A stretch of DNA of 64,000 nucleotides from the NCBI GenBank assembly GCA_020635535.1, contig JACJZP010000005.1, positions 62,001 through 126,000 on the forward strand, in the 5' to 3' direction. This stretch comes from Flavobacteriales bacterium (GTDB lineage Bacteria > Bacteroidota > Bacteroidia > UBA10329). This document shows positions 27,420 to 37,147 of this stretch, one piece after another. The number at the start of each line of letters is the position of its first letter. Positions within the stretch are counted from its first letter, which is position 1. The notes beneath the pieces are model-generated. The model was given only the letters and a program-made list of their open reading frames with translations. It was not told the origin of the DNA and did no database searches. A program made the position numbers and the translations under genes.

Positions 27420-28175
27420 CTATTTTCTGTTGACCATGGTGGAGGCCGCTTGATCCGTTGAAAGGATCAGCATATCCGCAATATTCACGTGCGCGGGGCG
27501 CGATACTGCGAAACCGATGCAATCGGCAATATCCTTGGCTGTGAGTGGTTGCATTCCTGCGTAAACCGAATCAGCCCGTTGCTTGTCTCCATGAAATCGG
27601 ACGATGGAAAATTCCGTCTCCACAAGGCCAGGAGCGATGTTCGTTACCTTGATGCCCTTGTCGAAAAGCTCTTTGCGCAACCCTTCCGAAATGGCTTTTA
27701 CCGCATGCTTGGTGGCGCAATACACGTTTCCGTTCGGGTACACCTCAATGCCCGCAATGGAACCCACATTGACGATGTGACCTGACTGCTGTTCAACCAT
27801 TCGTGGAGCAATTTCGCGGGTGATGTAAAGCAACCCTTTCACATTCGTGTCGATCATCTTCTCCCAATCCTCAACATCACCTTCGTGAAGTGGGGAAAGT
27901 CCAGATGCCAGACCAGCGTTGTTCACCAGCACATCGATTGTTCGTTCGCCAATTTCATTTCGGCAGAAATTCTCCACCTGTTCGCGTTCGCGGATGTCAA
28001 ATGTGTGAATGGAAACATCAACTCTGAACGTACTTCCGATCTGCTGTTTCACGGTTTCAAGCCGTTCTTTCCTTCTTCCCGTAAGGATGAGATCGTAACT
28101 CATTTTGGCCAATTCGTGGGCCGTGGCCTCACCAATTCCTGCTGTTGCTCCTGTAACGATTGCCGTCTTGCTCAT
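27420..28175 (-). CDS. SDR family NAD(P)-dependent oxidoreductase
   Basis: 251 aa classical short-chain dehydrogenase. Cofactor motif TGATAGIG (8-15), NNAGLA (85-90), catalytic Ser139, Tyr152 and Lys156 (YCATK). Arg35/Arg36 after the second strand favour NADP. Overall it resembles the YdfG/serine-3-dehydrogenase-like subgroup that acts on 3-hydroxy acids, but the substrate cannot be assigned. Single-gene transcript, divergent from the ribosomal protein operon. Confidence 0.9.
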   Translation of the reverse strand: MSKTAIVTGATAGIGEATAHELAKMSYDLILTGRRKERLETVKQQIGSTFRVDVSIHTFDIREREQVENFCRNEIGERTIDVLVNNAGLASGLSPLHEGDVEDWEKMIDTNVKGLLYITREIAPRMVEQQSGHIVNVGSIAGIEVYPNGNVYCATKHAVKAISEGLRKELFDKGIKVTNIAPGLVETEFSIVRFHGDKQRADSVYAGMQPLTAKDIADCIGFAVSRPAHVNIADMLILSTDQAASTMVNRK

Positions 28176-28251
28176 GCTGGCAAATTACGATTCTCATTCG
28201 GTGCTTAAACCCTACTCTTGCAATCAGTAGGATTTCTCATTAAAGTGGGTA

Positions 28252-28282
28252 TTTGTCCGATCAAGGTAAATGTCTATTTTTG
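28252..28282 (+). promoter_or_regulatory. Promoter of rpsF-rpsR-rplI (TTTG-N19-TATTTTTG)
   Basis: TTTG at 28252-28255 and TATTTTTG at 28275-28282, spacer 19 nt, 48 nt before the rpsF ATG. Full match to the consensus. Confidence 0.68.
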
Positions 28283-28329
28283 CCGTCCGCTTTTTGAGCG
28301 GGTAATAAACACAAACAATTAAGAGAATT

Positions 28330-28668
28330 ATGAACCAGTACGAAACCGTTTTCATTTTAACTCCCGTTTTGTCTGAGCAGCAGATGAAGGAAGCGGTAAA
28401 GGATTACGAGAAGTTCATAAAAGCTGATGGAGGCAAAATCGTCTCTACGGAAGACTGGGGTCTGCGCAAATTGGCGTATCCGATCCAGAAGAAATCCAAC
28501 GGCTTTTACAACCTTGTCGAGTTCCAAGCCAACCCTTCGTTGATCGCTGACCTTGAATTGAAATTCAAGCGTGACGAACGTGTAATTCGCTTCCTGACCG
28601 TAAAAATGGACAAGTTCCATGTAGCGTATGCGGAGCGCAGAAGAAACAAGAACAAAGAAAAAGCTTAA
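28330..28668 (+). CDS. rpsF: 30S ribosomal protein S6
   Basis: 112 aa. Begins [12 protein letters not shown], with the S6 core ([34 protein letters not shown]) and a basic tail. First gene of the conserved rpsF-rpsR-rplI operon; S6 pairs with S18 on the platform of the small subunit. The 48-nt leader could hold the S6:S18 autoregulatory site, but I did not identify it. Confidence 0.97.
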   Translation: MNQYETVFILTPVLSEQQMKEAVKDYEKFIKADGGKIVSTEDWGLRKLAYPIQKKSNGFYNLVEFQANPSLIADLELKFKRDERVIRFLTVKMDKFHVAYAERRRNKNKEKA

Positions 28669-28674
28669 GGAATC

Positions 28675-28947
28675 ATGGCAGGAAAAAAAGACGGAGAGAT
28701 CAGATATCTCAATCCACCGACCGTAGAGGTAAAGCGAGACAAGTATTGCCGTTTTCAGAAGTACGGCATCAAATTCATTGATTACAAAGACCCGGATTAT
28801 CTGTTGGCATTTATCAATGAGCAAGGCAAGCTGCTACCACGCAGATTGACCGGAACATCACTGAAGTATCAACGAAAGGTTGCACAGGCTGTTAAGCGTG
28901 CACGTCATTTGGCCCTTATGCCTTATGTAGCCGACCTTATGAAATAA
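28675..28947 (+). CDS. rpsR: 30S ribosomal protein S18
   Basis: 90 aa. Characteristic block [30 protein letters not shown] and [20 protein letters not shown]. Six nt after rpsF, 8 nt before rplI. One Cys (KYCRF) remains of the CxxC-type zinc motif, so it is the zinc-free form. Confidence 0.97.
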   Translation: MAGKKDGEIRYLNPPTVEVKRDKYCRFQKYGIKFIDYKDPDYLLAFINEQGKLLPRRLTGTSLKYQRKVAQAVKRARHLALMPYVADLMK

Positions 28948-28955
28948 GAGAGACC

Positions 28956-29405
28956 ATGGAAGTTATACTTAAAAAAGATGTGGATAACGTTGGTTACAAG
29001 AACGATCTTGTAACGGTTAAGCCCGGATATGCGCGGAATTTCCTTGTTCCTCAAGGAATGGCGGTTATTGCTACCCCAAGCGCCAAAAAAGTGCGTGAGG
29101 AGGATCTTCGTCAGCGCGCACATCGCGAGGCAAAACTGATAGAAGAGGCTACCAAGATGCTGAAGAAGATTCAGGATGCCGGTATCAAGGTTGGTGCAAA
29201 AGCAGGAGAAGGAGATAAGATCTTCGGTTCTGTAAATAGCATTCAGGTTGCTGATGCCATCAAGACCGCTACCGGTGTTGACGTTGACCGAAAAAAGGTT
29301 GGCTTGAAAGAATCAACTGTTAAGTCGCTTGGAAAATACACTGCCACTATCAAGCTTCACAAAGATGTGGAAGGGGAGTTAGAGTTTGAAGTTGTAGCAG
29401 AGTAA
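28956..29405 (+). CDS. rplI: 50S ribosomal protein L9
   Basis: 149 aa. N-terminal rRNA-binding domain MEVILKKDVDNVGYKNDLVTVKPGYARNFLVP, a long connecting helix (residues about 45-75) and the C-terminal globular domain. Last gene of the operon, closed by an 18-bp stem terminator. Confidence 0.97.
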   Translation: MEVILKKDVDNVGYKNDLVTVKPGYARNFLVPQGMAVIATPSAKKVREEDLRQRAHREAKLIEEATKMLKKIQDAGIKVGAKAGEGDKIFGSVNSIQVADAIKTATGVDVDRKKVGLKESTVKSLGKYTATIKLHKDVEGELEFEVVAE

Positions 29406-29420
29406 TTCCTTAGAATAGAA

Positions 29421-29464
29421 ATAGAAAACCCCGATCAGGAAACTGATCGGGGTTTTCTATTTAA
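29421..29464. terminator. Strong, symmetric terminator after rplI
   Basis: An 18-bp perfect stem (29421-29438 with 29443-29460) around a GAAA tetraloop; the stem flanks are A-rich/T-rich, so it can work on either strand, for rplI and for the minus-strand gene ending at 29575. Confidence 0.88.
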
Positions 29465-29574
29465 CGTCAATTGATAGCATTTTACCCAGGTGACAAATAA
29501 CAACAGATGATCGGGCATTGTGCGCTGGTTTTCCAATTTCTGATTTTTCTGTATCGTGGTACCTTACAACCCGG

Positions 29575-31041
29575 TCAACTTAACCTTGAAACGATCCACC
29601 TATAAAACAAAGCCCGGTCAGCATAGGCGCTTTCGCTGGCCTGGTCTAATGATCGATCAAGCTTTTCTGCTTTTTCCCAATAGGCTTCCTCAGAAATGGT
29701 CGGTTGTTCAGACTTCAACAAAAGGAATTTTTTCATGGCCTGTATCAAACGGAGGTAATCCTCGTCTTTATCATTGTATCGAACGGTATGCTCAAAATTT
29801 TCCGCTTCGTTCATGGCCAATTCCTGCTTCCCTTTTTGGAATAAAATGATGATCTGAATGAACCGATAATAATAGTAATGATCCAGTCCTCCAGCCTTTC
29901 TGTCCTCAGGAATGCAATCTTCTGCTGCTTTTGGGTCATTCTCAAAAACATGGCACATGGCTTTTAAGCACCGAAAGCGGTCACGCATACGTGGCAGTTT
30001 TTCCCAAACTGATGCGTATTTGTTCACAAGCGCAATCGCCTGTTCATGCCGTTCCATGCGGATAAGGGTGCTGAGGTAATTGAACACAAAACTGAGTAGT
30101 TTCCTGTCTTCGAGCCCAGAACCGAATTCAAGCGCCTTTTGGTGATAGCTTAGTGAAGCCTCCAACTCCCTAAGTAGAAAATATTCTAAAGCAATGGCAG
30201 CATTTACGGTTGCCAGCGCGGCATTCTGATCGAATGATCTTGAATTGATCTCTGAAACCAGATCAGCTGCGGTTTTCAGCAATCCGATCTTCTCCTCGCC
30301 ACGGTGGGCGTAAGCTTTGGTCAACGCCACAAAGTGATTTGAAAAGGCATCGTTCCTTTCTTGATCGGTAGGGTTGAGGGAAATGACTTCCAACGGAGAA
30401 ACCTGGATGTCTGAACCGATCGCTTGAAGTGTTCTCTCCACGAACGCCTGCTTGTGCCTGCCAAACAGGTGTTGGTGGGTAAAATGCAGCTTGAGTGTAT
30501 CCTGATAATCGGCTAGCAGCTTAAGAAGCTGATCATAATTCTCAATTGTTGCTTGCCGTGTGGAAACCAAATGCTCAACGGCCAGTTTCTGGATCTCTAA
30601 TGCAATATCTGGTCGCAATTGGGCTTTTGCATCGTTCACCACCTTTTCCCATTCACGGTCGAAAAGGTGGTGCGCATTGCGGTCTATATAAGAGCACAAC
30701 AGCAAGCGTTTTTCCTCCAACGGATCATCTCGCATCCTTTTTTTCAGTTGTCCCATGGCCAGGTAATCGGTCAATTCCTTTGACAGCAATCTCAATTCAT
30801 TCCGAAGCAGGTAATCTTTGTCTTTGGTGTAAGCCTCTCCAAATGTTCTCTGAAAAAGGAATGCTTTGTCCAAGGATTCAAGCTTTGAGGATCTAAGCCC
30901 AGAACAGATGGCATTGAAGATGAGAAGTAACGAATCTCGTTTTCCTTGGCTCAATAAATGGCCGACATCCTTCCTTTCCTTTAAGCTCAGTTCGGCCACA
31001 AGGGCCACCGTTCTGTTTCCTTTCTCTGACATGATATTCAT
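29575..31041 (-). CDS. Uncharacterised helical-repeat protein
   Basis: 488 aa from the ATG at 31041 (another in-frame ATG at 31032). I do not recognise the family. The protein is rich in Leu, Glu, Lys, Gln and Arg, has no signal peptide or membrane helix, and reads as helical hairpins throughout, for example NAAIALEYFLLRELEASLSYHQKALEFG and ELAMNEAENFEHTV, which are TPR-like. Such long TPR-like cytoplasmic proteins are common in Bacteroidota as scaffolds or regulators. It is monocistronic, divergent from a lipoprotein gene. Function unknown. Confidence 0.75.
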   Translation of the reverse strand: MNIMSEKGNRTVALVAELSLKERKDVGHLLSQGKRDSLLLIFNAICSGLRSSKLESLDKAFLFQRTFGEAYTKDKDYLLRNELRLLSKELTDYLAMGQLKKRMRDDPLEEKRLLLCSYIDRNAHHLFDREWEKVVNDAKAQLRPDIALEIQKLAVEHLVSTRQATIENYDQLLKLLADYQDTLKLHFTHQHLFGRHKQAFVERTLQAIGSDIQVSPLEVISLNPTDQERNDAFSNHFVALTKAYAHRGEEKIGLLKTAADLVSEINSRSFDQNAALATVNAAIALEYFLLRELEASLSYHQKALEFGSGLEDRKLLSFVFNYLSTLIRMERHEQAIALVNKYASVWEKLPRMRDRFRCLKAMCHVFENDPKAAEDCIPEDRKAGGLDHYYYYRFIQIIILFQKGKQELAMNEAENFEHTVRYNDKDEDYLRLIQAMKKFLLLKSEQPTISEEAYWEKAEKLDRSLDQASESAYADRALFYRWIVSRLS

Positions 31042-31062
31042 CACAAGTTTACTTTTTTATAC

Positions 31063-31093
31063 TTGTTAGATTTGGTATTCACGAACAACTTTG
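31063..31093 (+). promoter_or_regulatory. Probable promoter of the lipoprotein gene (TTG-N20-CAACTTTG)
   Basis: TTG at 31063-31065 and CAACTTTG at 31086-31093, spacer 20 nt, 35 nt before the ATG. The same variant box occurs before dps. Confidence 0.42.
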
Positions 31094-31128
31094 TCCATAT
31101 CTGAACAATAACCTTAAACTATTTTACA

Positions 31129-31674
31129 ATGAAAAGATTACCAATATTCTTGATCGCCACCTTTTTTATCGGTTCGTTCTTCTATTCTTGCAACACCACG
31201 AAGGACGATGATGATGATACACTTCCAGATGCCGTTTTCAATGCCACTGTAACCGGGGCGGTGAATCAGGTCATCAGTTTCACATTACCTGAAAATGTAG
31301 CTGGTTCTGAAGCAGTGAACGGTTCGTTCAGTTCGGCCATTGACCTGTTTTCAATGAACGCCATGAACCTTTCTGGCGCTTGGCAGCTAGGATTGTCTTA
31401 TAACAATAGCTCCTTTGGCGTAGGCACCTATGACCTCGCTGGTACAAGTGGATTTACGAATCCATCTCAGGCACAGACAAGTTTCCTGGCCACTTCAGGT
31501 TCAATTACCATTAGCAAGGCAGACCTGTTTCAAGGAGTAGGTTCTGGAGTTGGTGGCGCAGACACATACTTTGTAGATGGATCGTTCACGGCAATGATGG
31601 AGAGTTCTGATACGCCTCCTCAGCAAGTACAGGTCAGTGGCACTTTTTCAGGTATCACCATAAGTGTAAATTGA
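31129..31674 (+). CDS. Hypothetical lipoprotein, probably surface-exposed
   Basis: 181 aa. Signal peptide with lipobox FYSC; the acylated Cys is residue 21. It is followed by NTTKDDDDD, a K plus acidic run close to the Cys, which resembles the lipoprotein export signal (K-(D/E)2) described for surface lipoproteins of Capnocytophaga and Flavobacterium. The rest is predicted beta-rich, low in charged residues, with no recognised domain (ends VSGTFSGITISVN). A T9SS cargo gene follows 28 nt downstream on the same strand, so the two may form an operon. Confidence 0.78.
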   Translation: MKRLPIFLIATFFIGSFFYSCNTTKDDDDDTLPDAVFNATVTGAVNQVISFTLPENVAGSEAVNGSFSSAIDLFSMNAMNLSGAWQLGLSYNNSSFGVGTYDLAGTSGFTNPSQAQTSFLATSGSITISKADLFQGVGSGVGGADTYFVDGSFTAMMESSDTPPQQVQVSGTFSGITISVN

Positions 31675-31702
31675 ACTTGTTTGAACAGCTAATACTACAA
31701 TC

Positions 31703-32716
31703 ATGAAAAACATAGTTACATTGATTTCTTCAGTGGTTTTTGTTGCAACAGCAATTGCACAACCACAGATCACACTGAATAATATGCCCCAGTTGGGCGA
31801 TCACGTTACCATTGGCCTCTGTTCGGATATTCCGAATCCAACATCGTTGGACGCTGAAACAGGTGCCAATTACACTTGGGATTTTAGTACGCTTACCGAA
31901 AGTGAGGAGCAATACTTCGATTTTGTTGAACCATCATCCACCTATTGGCCAAATACTTACCAGAATTCAAATGTATGTGGTGTAAGTTGGGAGGAAGGCT
32001 ACAGTTTCTACAATATTTCGGGTAACGCACTGACCACAGAAGGTAATAAGGTCATCATCAATCCAGGCGATACGGCATCCATTATTTATACGGATCAGGA
32101 ACAGATCGTTCCCATACCATACTCAATGGGAACCACCTTTAGCGACAATTTTGCTGGCACTGGATACTTGAGTGGATTCAATGTCTCAATTACCGGCACA
32201 CTTGATTTTGAGGCAGATGGCTATGGAACGTTGGTGCTTCCAAACGCCACATATCAGAATGTGGTCCGATATCGGTTCGACCGCGTACAGAACAATACGG
32301 TGCTCGGTTTTCCGCCAAATCAGCAGACAAAAACACAGTGGGGTTGGGTATCGGCAAATCATCGCTTTTGGTTGTTGTTGATAGAGGTTAGCAATGACGG
32401 GTTCAGCGATAGTCATCTTACATGGTTTGATAAGACACCGCTTGGTGTGGTAACCGGAATTAAGGAGGGTGTTGATTCTGAAAGGCCAATTTTTTACCCG
32501 AACCCGATTGCTGGTAACGGAGTGCTGCAACTGAGCAGCGCATTGAGTGCTGATGATTCCGTTCAGCTATTTGACACACAAGGTAGAATGGTGGAGAACA
32601 TCAATGCAACAACCTCTACAATTGCCCTGAATGGCGTGAATGCTGGTGTTTACATTCTGAGAGTCATGAACAGCAATGCTCATGTCATAACAACCCAAAA
32701 GTTGATTGTTCAGTAA
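31703..32716 (+). CDS. Secreted protein with T9SS type A sorting domain
   Basis: 337 aa. Signal peptide 1-20 (ends TAIAQ). The body (about 21-255) is beta-rich with NYTWDFSTL and GNKVIINPGDTASIIY; I recognise no catalytic motif. The C-terminal 75 residues or so form a Por-secretion tail: FYPNPIAGNGVLQL, VQLFDTQGRMVENI, GVNAGVYILRV, ending KLIVQ. Cell-surface or secreted location is well supported; function unknown. Follows the lipoprotein gene closely and ends at a terminator. Confidence 0.88.
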   Translation: MKNIVTLISSVVFVATAIAQPQITLNNMPQLGDHVTIGLCSDIPNPTSLDAETGANYTWDFSTLTESEEQYFDFVEPSSTYWPNTYQNSNVCGVSWEEGYSFYNISGNALTTEGNKVIINPGDTASIIYTDQEQIVPIPYSMGTTFSDNFAGTGYLSGFNVSITGTLDFEADGYGTLVLPNATYQNVVRYRFDRVQNNTVLGFPPNQQTKTQWGWVSANHRFWLLLIEVSNDGFSDSHLTWFDKTPLGVVTGIKEGVDSERPIFYPNPIAGNGVLQLSSALSADDSVQLFDTQGRMVENINATTSTIALNGVNAGVYILRVMNSNAHVITTQKLIVQ

Positions 32717-32745
32717 GCATCCGATTTCGGTAGGATGCGAGCTTG

Positions 32746-32777
32746 GCCTCGATCAGGAAACTGGTCGAGGCTTTTTT
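32746..32777 (+). terminator. Intrinsic terminator after the T9SS cargo gene
   Basis: GCCTCGATCAG (32746-32756), GAAA loop, CTGGTCGAGGC (32761-32771; one G-U pair), then six T. A smaller hairpin GCATCC/GGATGC lies just upstream (32717-32738). Confidence 0.85.
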
Positions 32778-34029
32778 ACTCAAATCTCAAACTCTCAATA
32801 GGGTCCAAGTTTGAGGCTTTGATGGCAGGATAGATCCCAGAAACAACACCTACCACAAAGCAGATGACCACGCCAGTAATGATCCATAGCCACGGAATGA
32901 TAAAACCGCCTCCGATGAAACTCGAGACTCCATTTCCAATGGCAATTCCAAAAACAATTCCAGCCAAACCACCAATGACAGAAATTGAAACGGCTTCCAC
33001 CAAAAATTGAAGCCGTATGAACGCTTTGGTAGCACCCAAGGCTTTCCGTACACCAACTTCTCGAGTTCGTTCCGTCACCGAAACAAGCATAATGTTCATG
33101 AGGCCAATGGCTGCGCCCATCAATGTAATGATGCCGATCAGAAATCCAGCAACCTGCACTTCGTAAAGATTATCGACCAACATTTTTGAAAGGTTGTCGC
33201 TTCGTATCACCTCAAAGTTGTTCTCCTCACCAGCACGCACACCGCGCACCACTCGGAAGGTTCCGGTTGCTTCGCTGATGGCACTTTCCAATGAGGTTAC
33301 ATTATCGGCCAGTACACTGATCGTGTAAGAGGTTTTCCTTCTCAGAAAATGTTGGCGCGCATTGGTCAATGGGATCATGCACGTTTTGTCACCGCCAAAG
33401 CCCATGCTCGAACCTTTTTCAGCCAGCACCCCTATCACTTTGTACTTGTTTGCTCCAACAGACACCTCTTTACCAACGGCCTCAATTGTTCCGGGGAACA
33501 GCACCTTTTCAATTTCGTTTCCGATCACTATCACGGGAATTCCGAACCGAAGTTCGGTCTCACTGAAGTTGCGGCCTTTTTCAATTTCGTAACCGCTTGC
33601 TGCAAAGTAGTTGGCATCGCAGCCCATCACGTTGATGTTCGGCTGCGTTTTTTCTGAACCATACTTGACCGTGGCTGCGAATGAAGCTGCGGCAGATACA
33701 CTCACCAAAGCAGGAAATTCAAACGTTTCCTGAAACCGCTCCGCTTCGCGATAGGTGATGCGTTCGTAGTTCTTCGGCTTCCTGCCACCACGCCCAATGC
33801 GGATGTTAGAACCGCGGTTACGGATGGTGAACGTATTCGCGCCCATACTCGTGAAATTGCTCGTGATGGAGCTCTTGATGCCATCAATAGAAGTCAGGAT
33901 TCCCACCAAGGCTGTAATGCCAATGGCGATGATGAGCATGGTCAGAATGGCACGTAACCATTGACTTCGGATGGAGCCCAAAGCCACTTTGATGTTCTCA
34001 ATGACCAGTTGTCCGTAGCGGTCGTTCAT
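32776..34029 (-). CDS. ABC transporter permease, FtsX/MacB type
   Basis: 417 aa. N-terminal helix (about 25-46, [21 protein letters not shown]), a MacB-like periplasmic core domain (about 50-265) and three C-terminal helices (about 285-400) with the FtsX signature [19 protein letters not shown] and the end [19 protein letters not shown]. This family either exports lipids, peptides or lipoproteins or acts as a mechanotransmitter. No ATPase gene is adjacent, so the partner is elsewhere. Its stop lies within the T run of the convergent terminator. Confidence 0.9.
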   Translation of the reverse strand: MNDRYGQLVIENIKVALGSIRSQWLRAILTMLIIAIGITALVGILTSIDGIKSSITSNFTSMGANTFTIRNRGSNIRIGRGGRKPKNYERITYREAERFQETFEFPALVSVSAAASFAATVKYGSEKTQPNINVMGCDANYFAASGYEIEKGRNFSETELRFGIPVIVIGNEIEKVLFPGTIEAVGKEVSVGANKYKVIGVLAEKGSSMGFGGDKTCMIPLTNARQHFLRRKTSYTISVLADNVTSLESAISEATGTFRVVRGVRAGEENNFEVIRSDNLSKMLVDNLYEVQVAGFLIGIITLMGAAIGLMNIMLVSVTERTREVGVRKALGATKAFIRLQFLVEAVSISVIGGLAGIVFGIAIGNGVSSFIGGGFIIPWLWIITGVVICFVVGVVSGIYPAIKASNLDPIESLRFE

Positions 34030-34079
34030 GGTGCTGGTTCGCGTTGGCGCAAGGTAGTTATTTGGACGTGGTTTCTGCC

Positions 34080-34110
34080 TTGATTATGGTACTCCGAATC
34101 CCTACTTTCG
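34080..34110 (+). promoter_or_regulatory. Probable promoter of acnB (TTG-N20-TACTTTCG)
   Basis: TTG at 34080-34082 and TACTTTCG at 34103-34110, spacer 20 nt, giving a leader of about 90 nt. The box deviates from TAnnTTTG near its 3' end. The same TACTTTCG occurs before the DUF819 gene (45468-45475). Confidence 0.38.
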
Positions 34111-34201
34111 CGAACGGAAAATCAACCGGTTCTGAGTTGAATTGTTCAATGATGGATCGGTTCATTCCTGAACCGAAAACAACACTCAAAATATTTCTTT
34201 C

Positions 34202-36982
34202 ATGAGCTTATATGAAGATTATCTAAAGGAGATCGAAGAACGAAAAGAGCAAGGTTTGCACGCCAAACCCATCGATGGTGCGGATTTGCTCAGCGAGGTG
34301 ATTGCGCAGATCAAGGACACGGGAAATGCTCATCGGAAAGATTCTCTTAACTTCTTCATTTACAACACGTTGCCGGGAACTACCAGCGCGGCTGGCGCGA
34401 AAGCCAAATTCCTGAAGGAGATCATTCTTGGCGAAGAGAAGGTTGAGGAAATCACTCCAGCTTTCGCGTTTGAGTTGCTTTCGCACATGAAAGGCGGACC
34501 TTCAATTGAGGTGCTTTTGGATCTGGCGTTGGGTGATGATCTTACCATTGCCAAGGAAGCAATGAAGGTGTTGAAGACCCAAGTATTCCTGTACGATGCG
34601 GACATGGCGCGTTTGAAGGATGCATATGCTGCTGGAAGCCCGATTGCCAAAGAACTGATCGAAAGCTACGCAAAAGCAGAGTTCTTTACGCAGCTACCAG
34701 ATGTGGAAGAAGAGATCGAGTTGGTGGCGTTTGTAGCAGGTGTTGGAGATATTTCTACAGACCTGCTTTCTCCTGGTGGAGATGCGCACTCGCGTTCCGA
34801 CCGAGAATTGCACGGACAGTGCATTTTCGAGCATGATAAGGAGAAACAGAAGGCACTGTTAGCACTGAAAGAACAGCATCCGGATAAGCGGGTTATGCTG
34901 ATCGCTGAGAAGGGAACAATGGGTGTTGGTTCTTCGCGTATGTCGGGTGTGAACAACGTTGCGTTGTGGACGGGCGTTCAGGCAAGTCCGTACGTGCCGT
35001 TCATCAATATTGCACCTGTTGTGGCTGGAACGAACGGCATTTCTCCGATTTTCCTCACAACTGTAGGCGTGACCGGAGGTATCGGTTTGGATCTGAAGAA
35101 CTGGGTTGCGAAGAAGGACGCAAATGGCAACACGGTTGTCGATGCCAATGGAGATCCGGTTCTGGAAGAGGTCTATTCCGTTGCAACGGGAACCGTTCTG
35201 ACCATCAATACCAAAGAGAAGAAGCTTTACAAAGACGGCAAGGTGGTGAAAGACGTTTCGGATGCTTTTACACCGCAGAAAGTGGAGTTTATGAAGGCGG
35301 GCGGTTCTTACGCGGTAGTCTTTGGTAAGAAGTTGCAGACGTTTGCTTGCAAGGTGCTCGGAATCGCTATTCCGCAGGTTTACGCACCATCGAAAGAGGT
35401 TTCTGTCGATGGGCAAGGTCTTACAGCTGTTGAGAAGATCTTCAATCGCAACGCGGTTGGAACCACACCAGGAAAAGTGCTTCATGCAGGTTCGGACGTT
35501 CGTGTTGAGGTGAACATCGTTGGTTCTCAGGACACGACTGGTCTGATGACCTCTCAGGAATTGGAAATGATGGCCGCAACGGTCATTTCTCCAATCGTGG
35601 ATGGAGCTTATCAATCGGGTTGCCACACGGCCTCCGTTTGGGATAAAAAGGCGCAGGAGAACATTCCTCGTTTGATGAAATTCATGAACGATTTCGGCCT
35701 GATCACAGCTCGTGACCCGAAAGGGGTTTACCCAGCCATGACCGATGTAATTCATAAGGTTTTGAATGACATCACCGTGAGCGATTGGGACATCATCATC
35801 GGTGGCGATTCGCATACACGTATGTCAAAAGGGGTGGCGTTTGGAGCTGATTCTGGAACGGTTGCCCTTGCACTTGCAACTGGCGAGGCTACCATGCCGA
35901 TTCCACAGTCGGTGAAGGTGACCTTCAAAGGCGAAATGAGAAGCTACATGGACTTCCGCGATGTGGTTCATGCCACGCAGCAGCAAATGCTGAAGCAGTT
36001 CGGTGGTGAGAACGTTTTCCAAGGTCGCGTGATCGAAGTTCACATCGGAACATTGACTGCTGACCAAGCTTTCACATTCACAGATTGGACGGCTGAGATG
36101 AAGGCTAAAGCATCCATCTGTATCTCGGAAGATGAGACGTTGATCGAATCGTTGGAGATTGCAAAAGGTCGTATCCAGATCATGATCGATAAGGGAATGG
36201 ACAACGAGAAGCAGGTGCTGAAAGGGCTGATTGCGAAAGCAAATAAGCGAATTGCCGACATCCGTTCAGGTGAAATTCCAACGTTGAAACCAGATGCGAA
36301 CGCCAAGTATTACGCAGAAGTGGTTATCGATCTGGATGAAATGGCCGAGCCAATGATCGCGGATCCGGACGTGAACAACGAGGACGTTTCGAAACGATAC
36401 ACTCACGACACCATTCGTCCGCTATCATACTACGGTGGCACCAAGAAAGTTGATCTCGGTTTTGTGGGTTCGTGCATGGTCCACAAAGGCGACATGAAGA
36501 TTCTTGCGCAGATGTTGAAGAACGTGGAAGCGCAGCAAGGTAAAGTGGAGTTCAAGGCACCGTTGGTGGTAGCTCCTCCAACCTACAATATTGTAGATGA
36601 ACTGAAAGCCGAAGGCGATTGGGATATTCTGACCAAGTATGCTGGTTTTGTGTTCGATGACGATAATCCGAAGAGCACGGCTCGTACCAAGTATGAGAAC
36701 AAATTGTACTTGGAGCGCCCAGGTTGCAACCTGTGCATGGGTAACCAAGAGAAGGCCGAGCCGGGCGACACAGTCATGGCCACATCAACGCGTTTGTTCC
36801 AAGGTCGCGTGGTGAAGGATTCTGCCGAGAAGAAAGGCGAGTCGTTGCTATCATCAACGCCAGTAGTTGTCCTTTCAACCATCTTGGGAAGAACCCCAAC
36901 ATTAGAGGAGTACGAGCAAGCCGTAACGGGCATCGTGCTTACCAAATTCAAGCCATCTAAGAAGAACTTGGTGCTTGCATAA
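34202..36982 (+). CDS. acnB: Bifunctional aconitate hydratase 2 / 2-methylisocitrate dehydratase
   Basis: 926 aa. Isomerises citrate to isocitrate with a [4Fe-4S] cluster; AcnB also acts in the methylcitrate cycle. N-terminal HEAT-like helical domain (about 1-160), then the swivel domain characteristic of AcnB placed before the catalytic domains. Catalytic landmarks: GGDSHTRMSKGVAFGADSG, the cluster ligands in GFVGSCMVHKGDM and GCNLCMGNQ, and ATSTRLFQGRV. It is longer than E. coli AcnB (865 aa), with an insert around KKDANGNTVVDANGDPV (near residues 303-345). Followed by a terminator and a second, unrelated-subfamily aconitase. Confidence 0.96.
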   Translation: MSLYEDYLKEIEERKEQGLHAKPIDGADLLSEVIAQIKDTGNAHRKDSLNFFIYNTLPGTTSAAGAKAKFLKEIILGEEKVEEITPAFAFELLSHMKGGPSIEVLLDLALGDDLTIAKEAMKVLKTQVFLYDADMARLKDAYAAGSPIAKELIESYAKAEFFTQLPDVEEEIELVAFVAGVGDISTDLLSPGGDAHSRSDRELHGQCIFEHDKEKQKALLALKEQHPDKRVMLIAEKGTMGVGSSRMSGVNNVALWTGVQASPYVPFINIAPVVAGTNGISPIFLTTVGVTGGIGLDLKNWVAKKDANGNTVVDANGDPVLEEVYSVATGTVLTINTKEKKLYKDGKVVKDVSDAFTPQKVEFMKAGGSYAVVFGKKLQTFACKVLGIAIPQVYAPSKEVSVDGQGLTAVEKIFNRNAVGTTPGKVLHAGSDVRVEVNIVGSQDTTGLMTSQELEMMAATVISPIVDGAYQSGCHTASVWDKKAQENIPRLMKFMNDFGLITARDPKGVYPAMTDVIHKVLNDITVSDWDIIIGGDSHTRMSKGVAFGADSGTVALALATGEATMPIPQSVKVTFKGEMRSYMDFRDVVHATQQQMLKQFGGENVFQGRVIEVHIGTLTADQAFTFTDWTAEMKAKASICISEDETLIESLEIAKGRIQIMIDKGMDNEKQVLKGLIAKANKRIADIRSGEIPTLKPDANAKYYAEVVIDLDEMAEPMIADPDVNNEDVSKRYTHDTIRPLSYYGGTKKVDLGFVGSCMVHKGDMKILAQMLKNVEAQQGKVEFKAPLVVAPPTYNIVDELKAEGDWDILTKYAGFVFDDDNPKSTARTKYENKLYLERPGCNLCMGNQEKAEPGDTVMATSTRLFQGRVVKDSAEKKGESLLSSTPVVVLSTILGRTPTLEEYEQAVTGIVLTKFKPSKKNLVLA

Positions 36983-37003
36983 GCAATCGAGCAAACTGAA
37001 AAG

Positions 37004-37033
37004 AAAACCCGAGCCCACAGCTCGGGTTTTTTT
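37004..37033 (+). terminator. Intrinsic terminator of acnB
   Basis: AAAACCCGAG (37004-37013) pairs with CTCGGGTTTT (37021-37030), followed by more T. Confidence 0.87.
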
Positions 37034-37147
37034 GTGGTCTTTCCTCAAGATCATGACAACAAGAAACCGTTGCGCGTGTTGAGTTTGTAGAAGGCAGTAC
37101 CTTTACTCTGCCGACAATTCTATAACTCAACTAAATAATTTCAAGAT

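Noticed and set aside
28283..28329. S6:S18 autoregulatory RNA element in the rpsF leader
   Set aside because: Only 47 nt are available and I could not identify the conserved stem with the required bulge.
32717..32738. Small hairpin GCATCC/GGATGC after the T9SS cargo gene as a separate terminator
   Set aside because: Short stem without a T run; the strong terminator right behind it suffices.
34859..35815. 318-codon open frame on the minus strand inside acnB
   Set aside because: Antisense shadow of a strongly conserved gene; the translation is rich in Arg, His, Cys and Asn with no recognisable domain.
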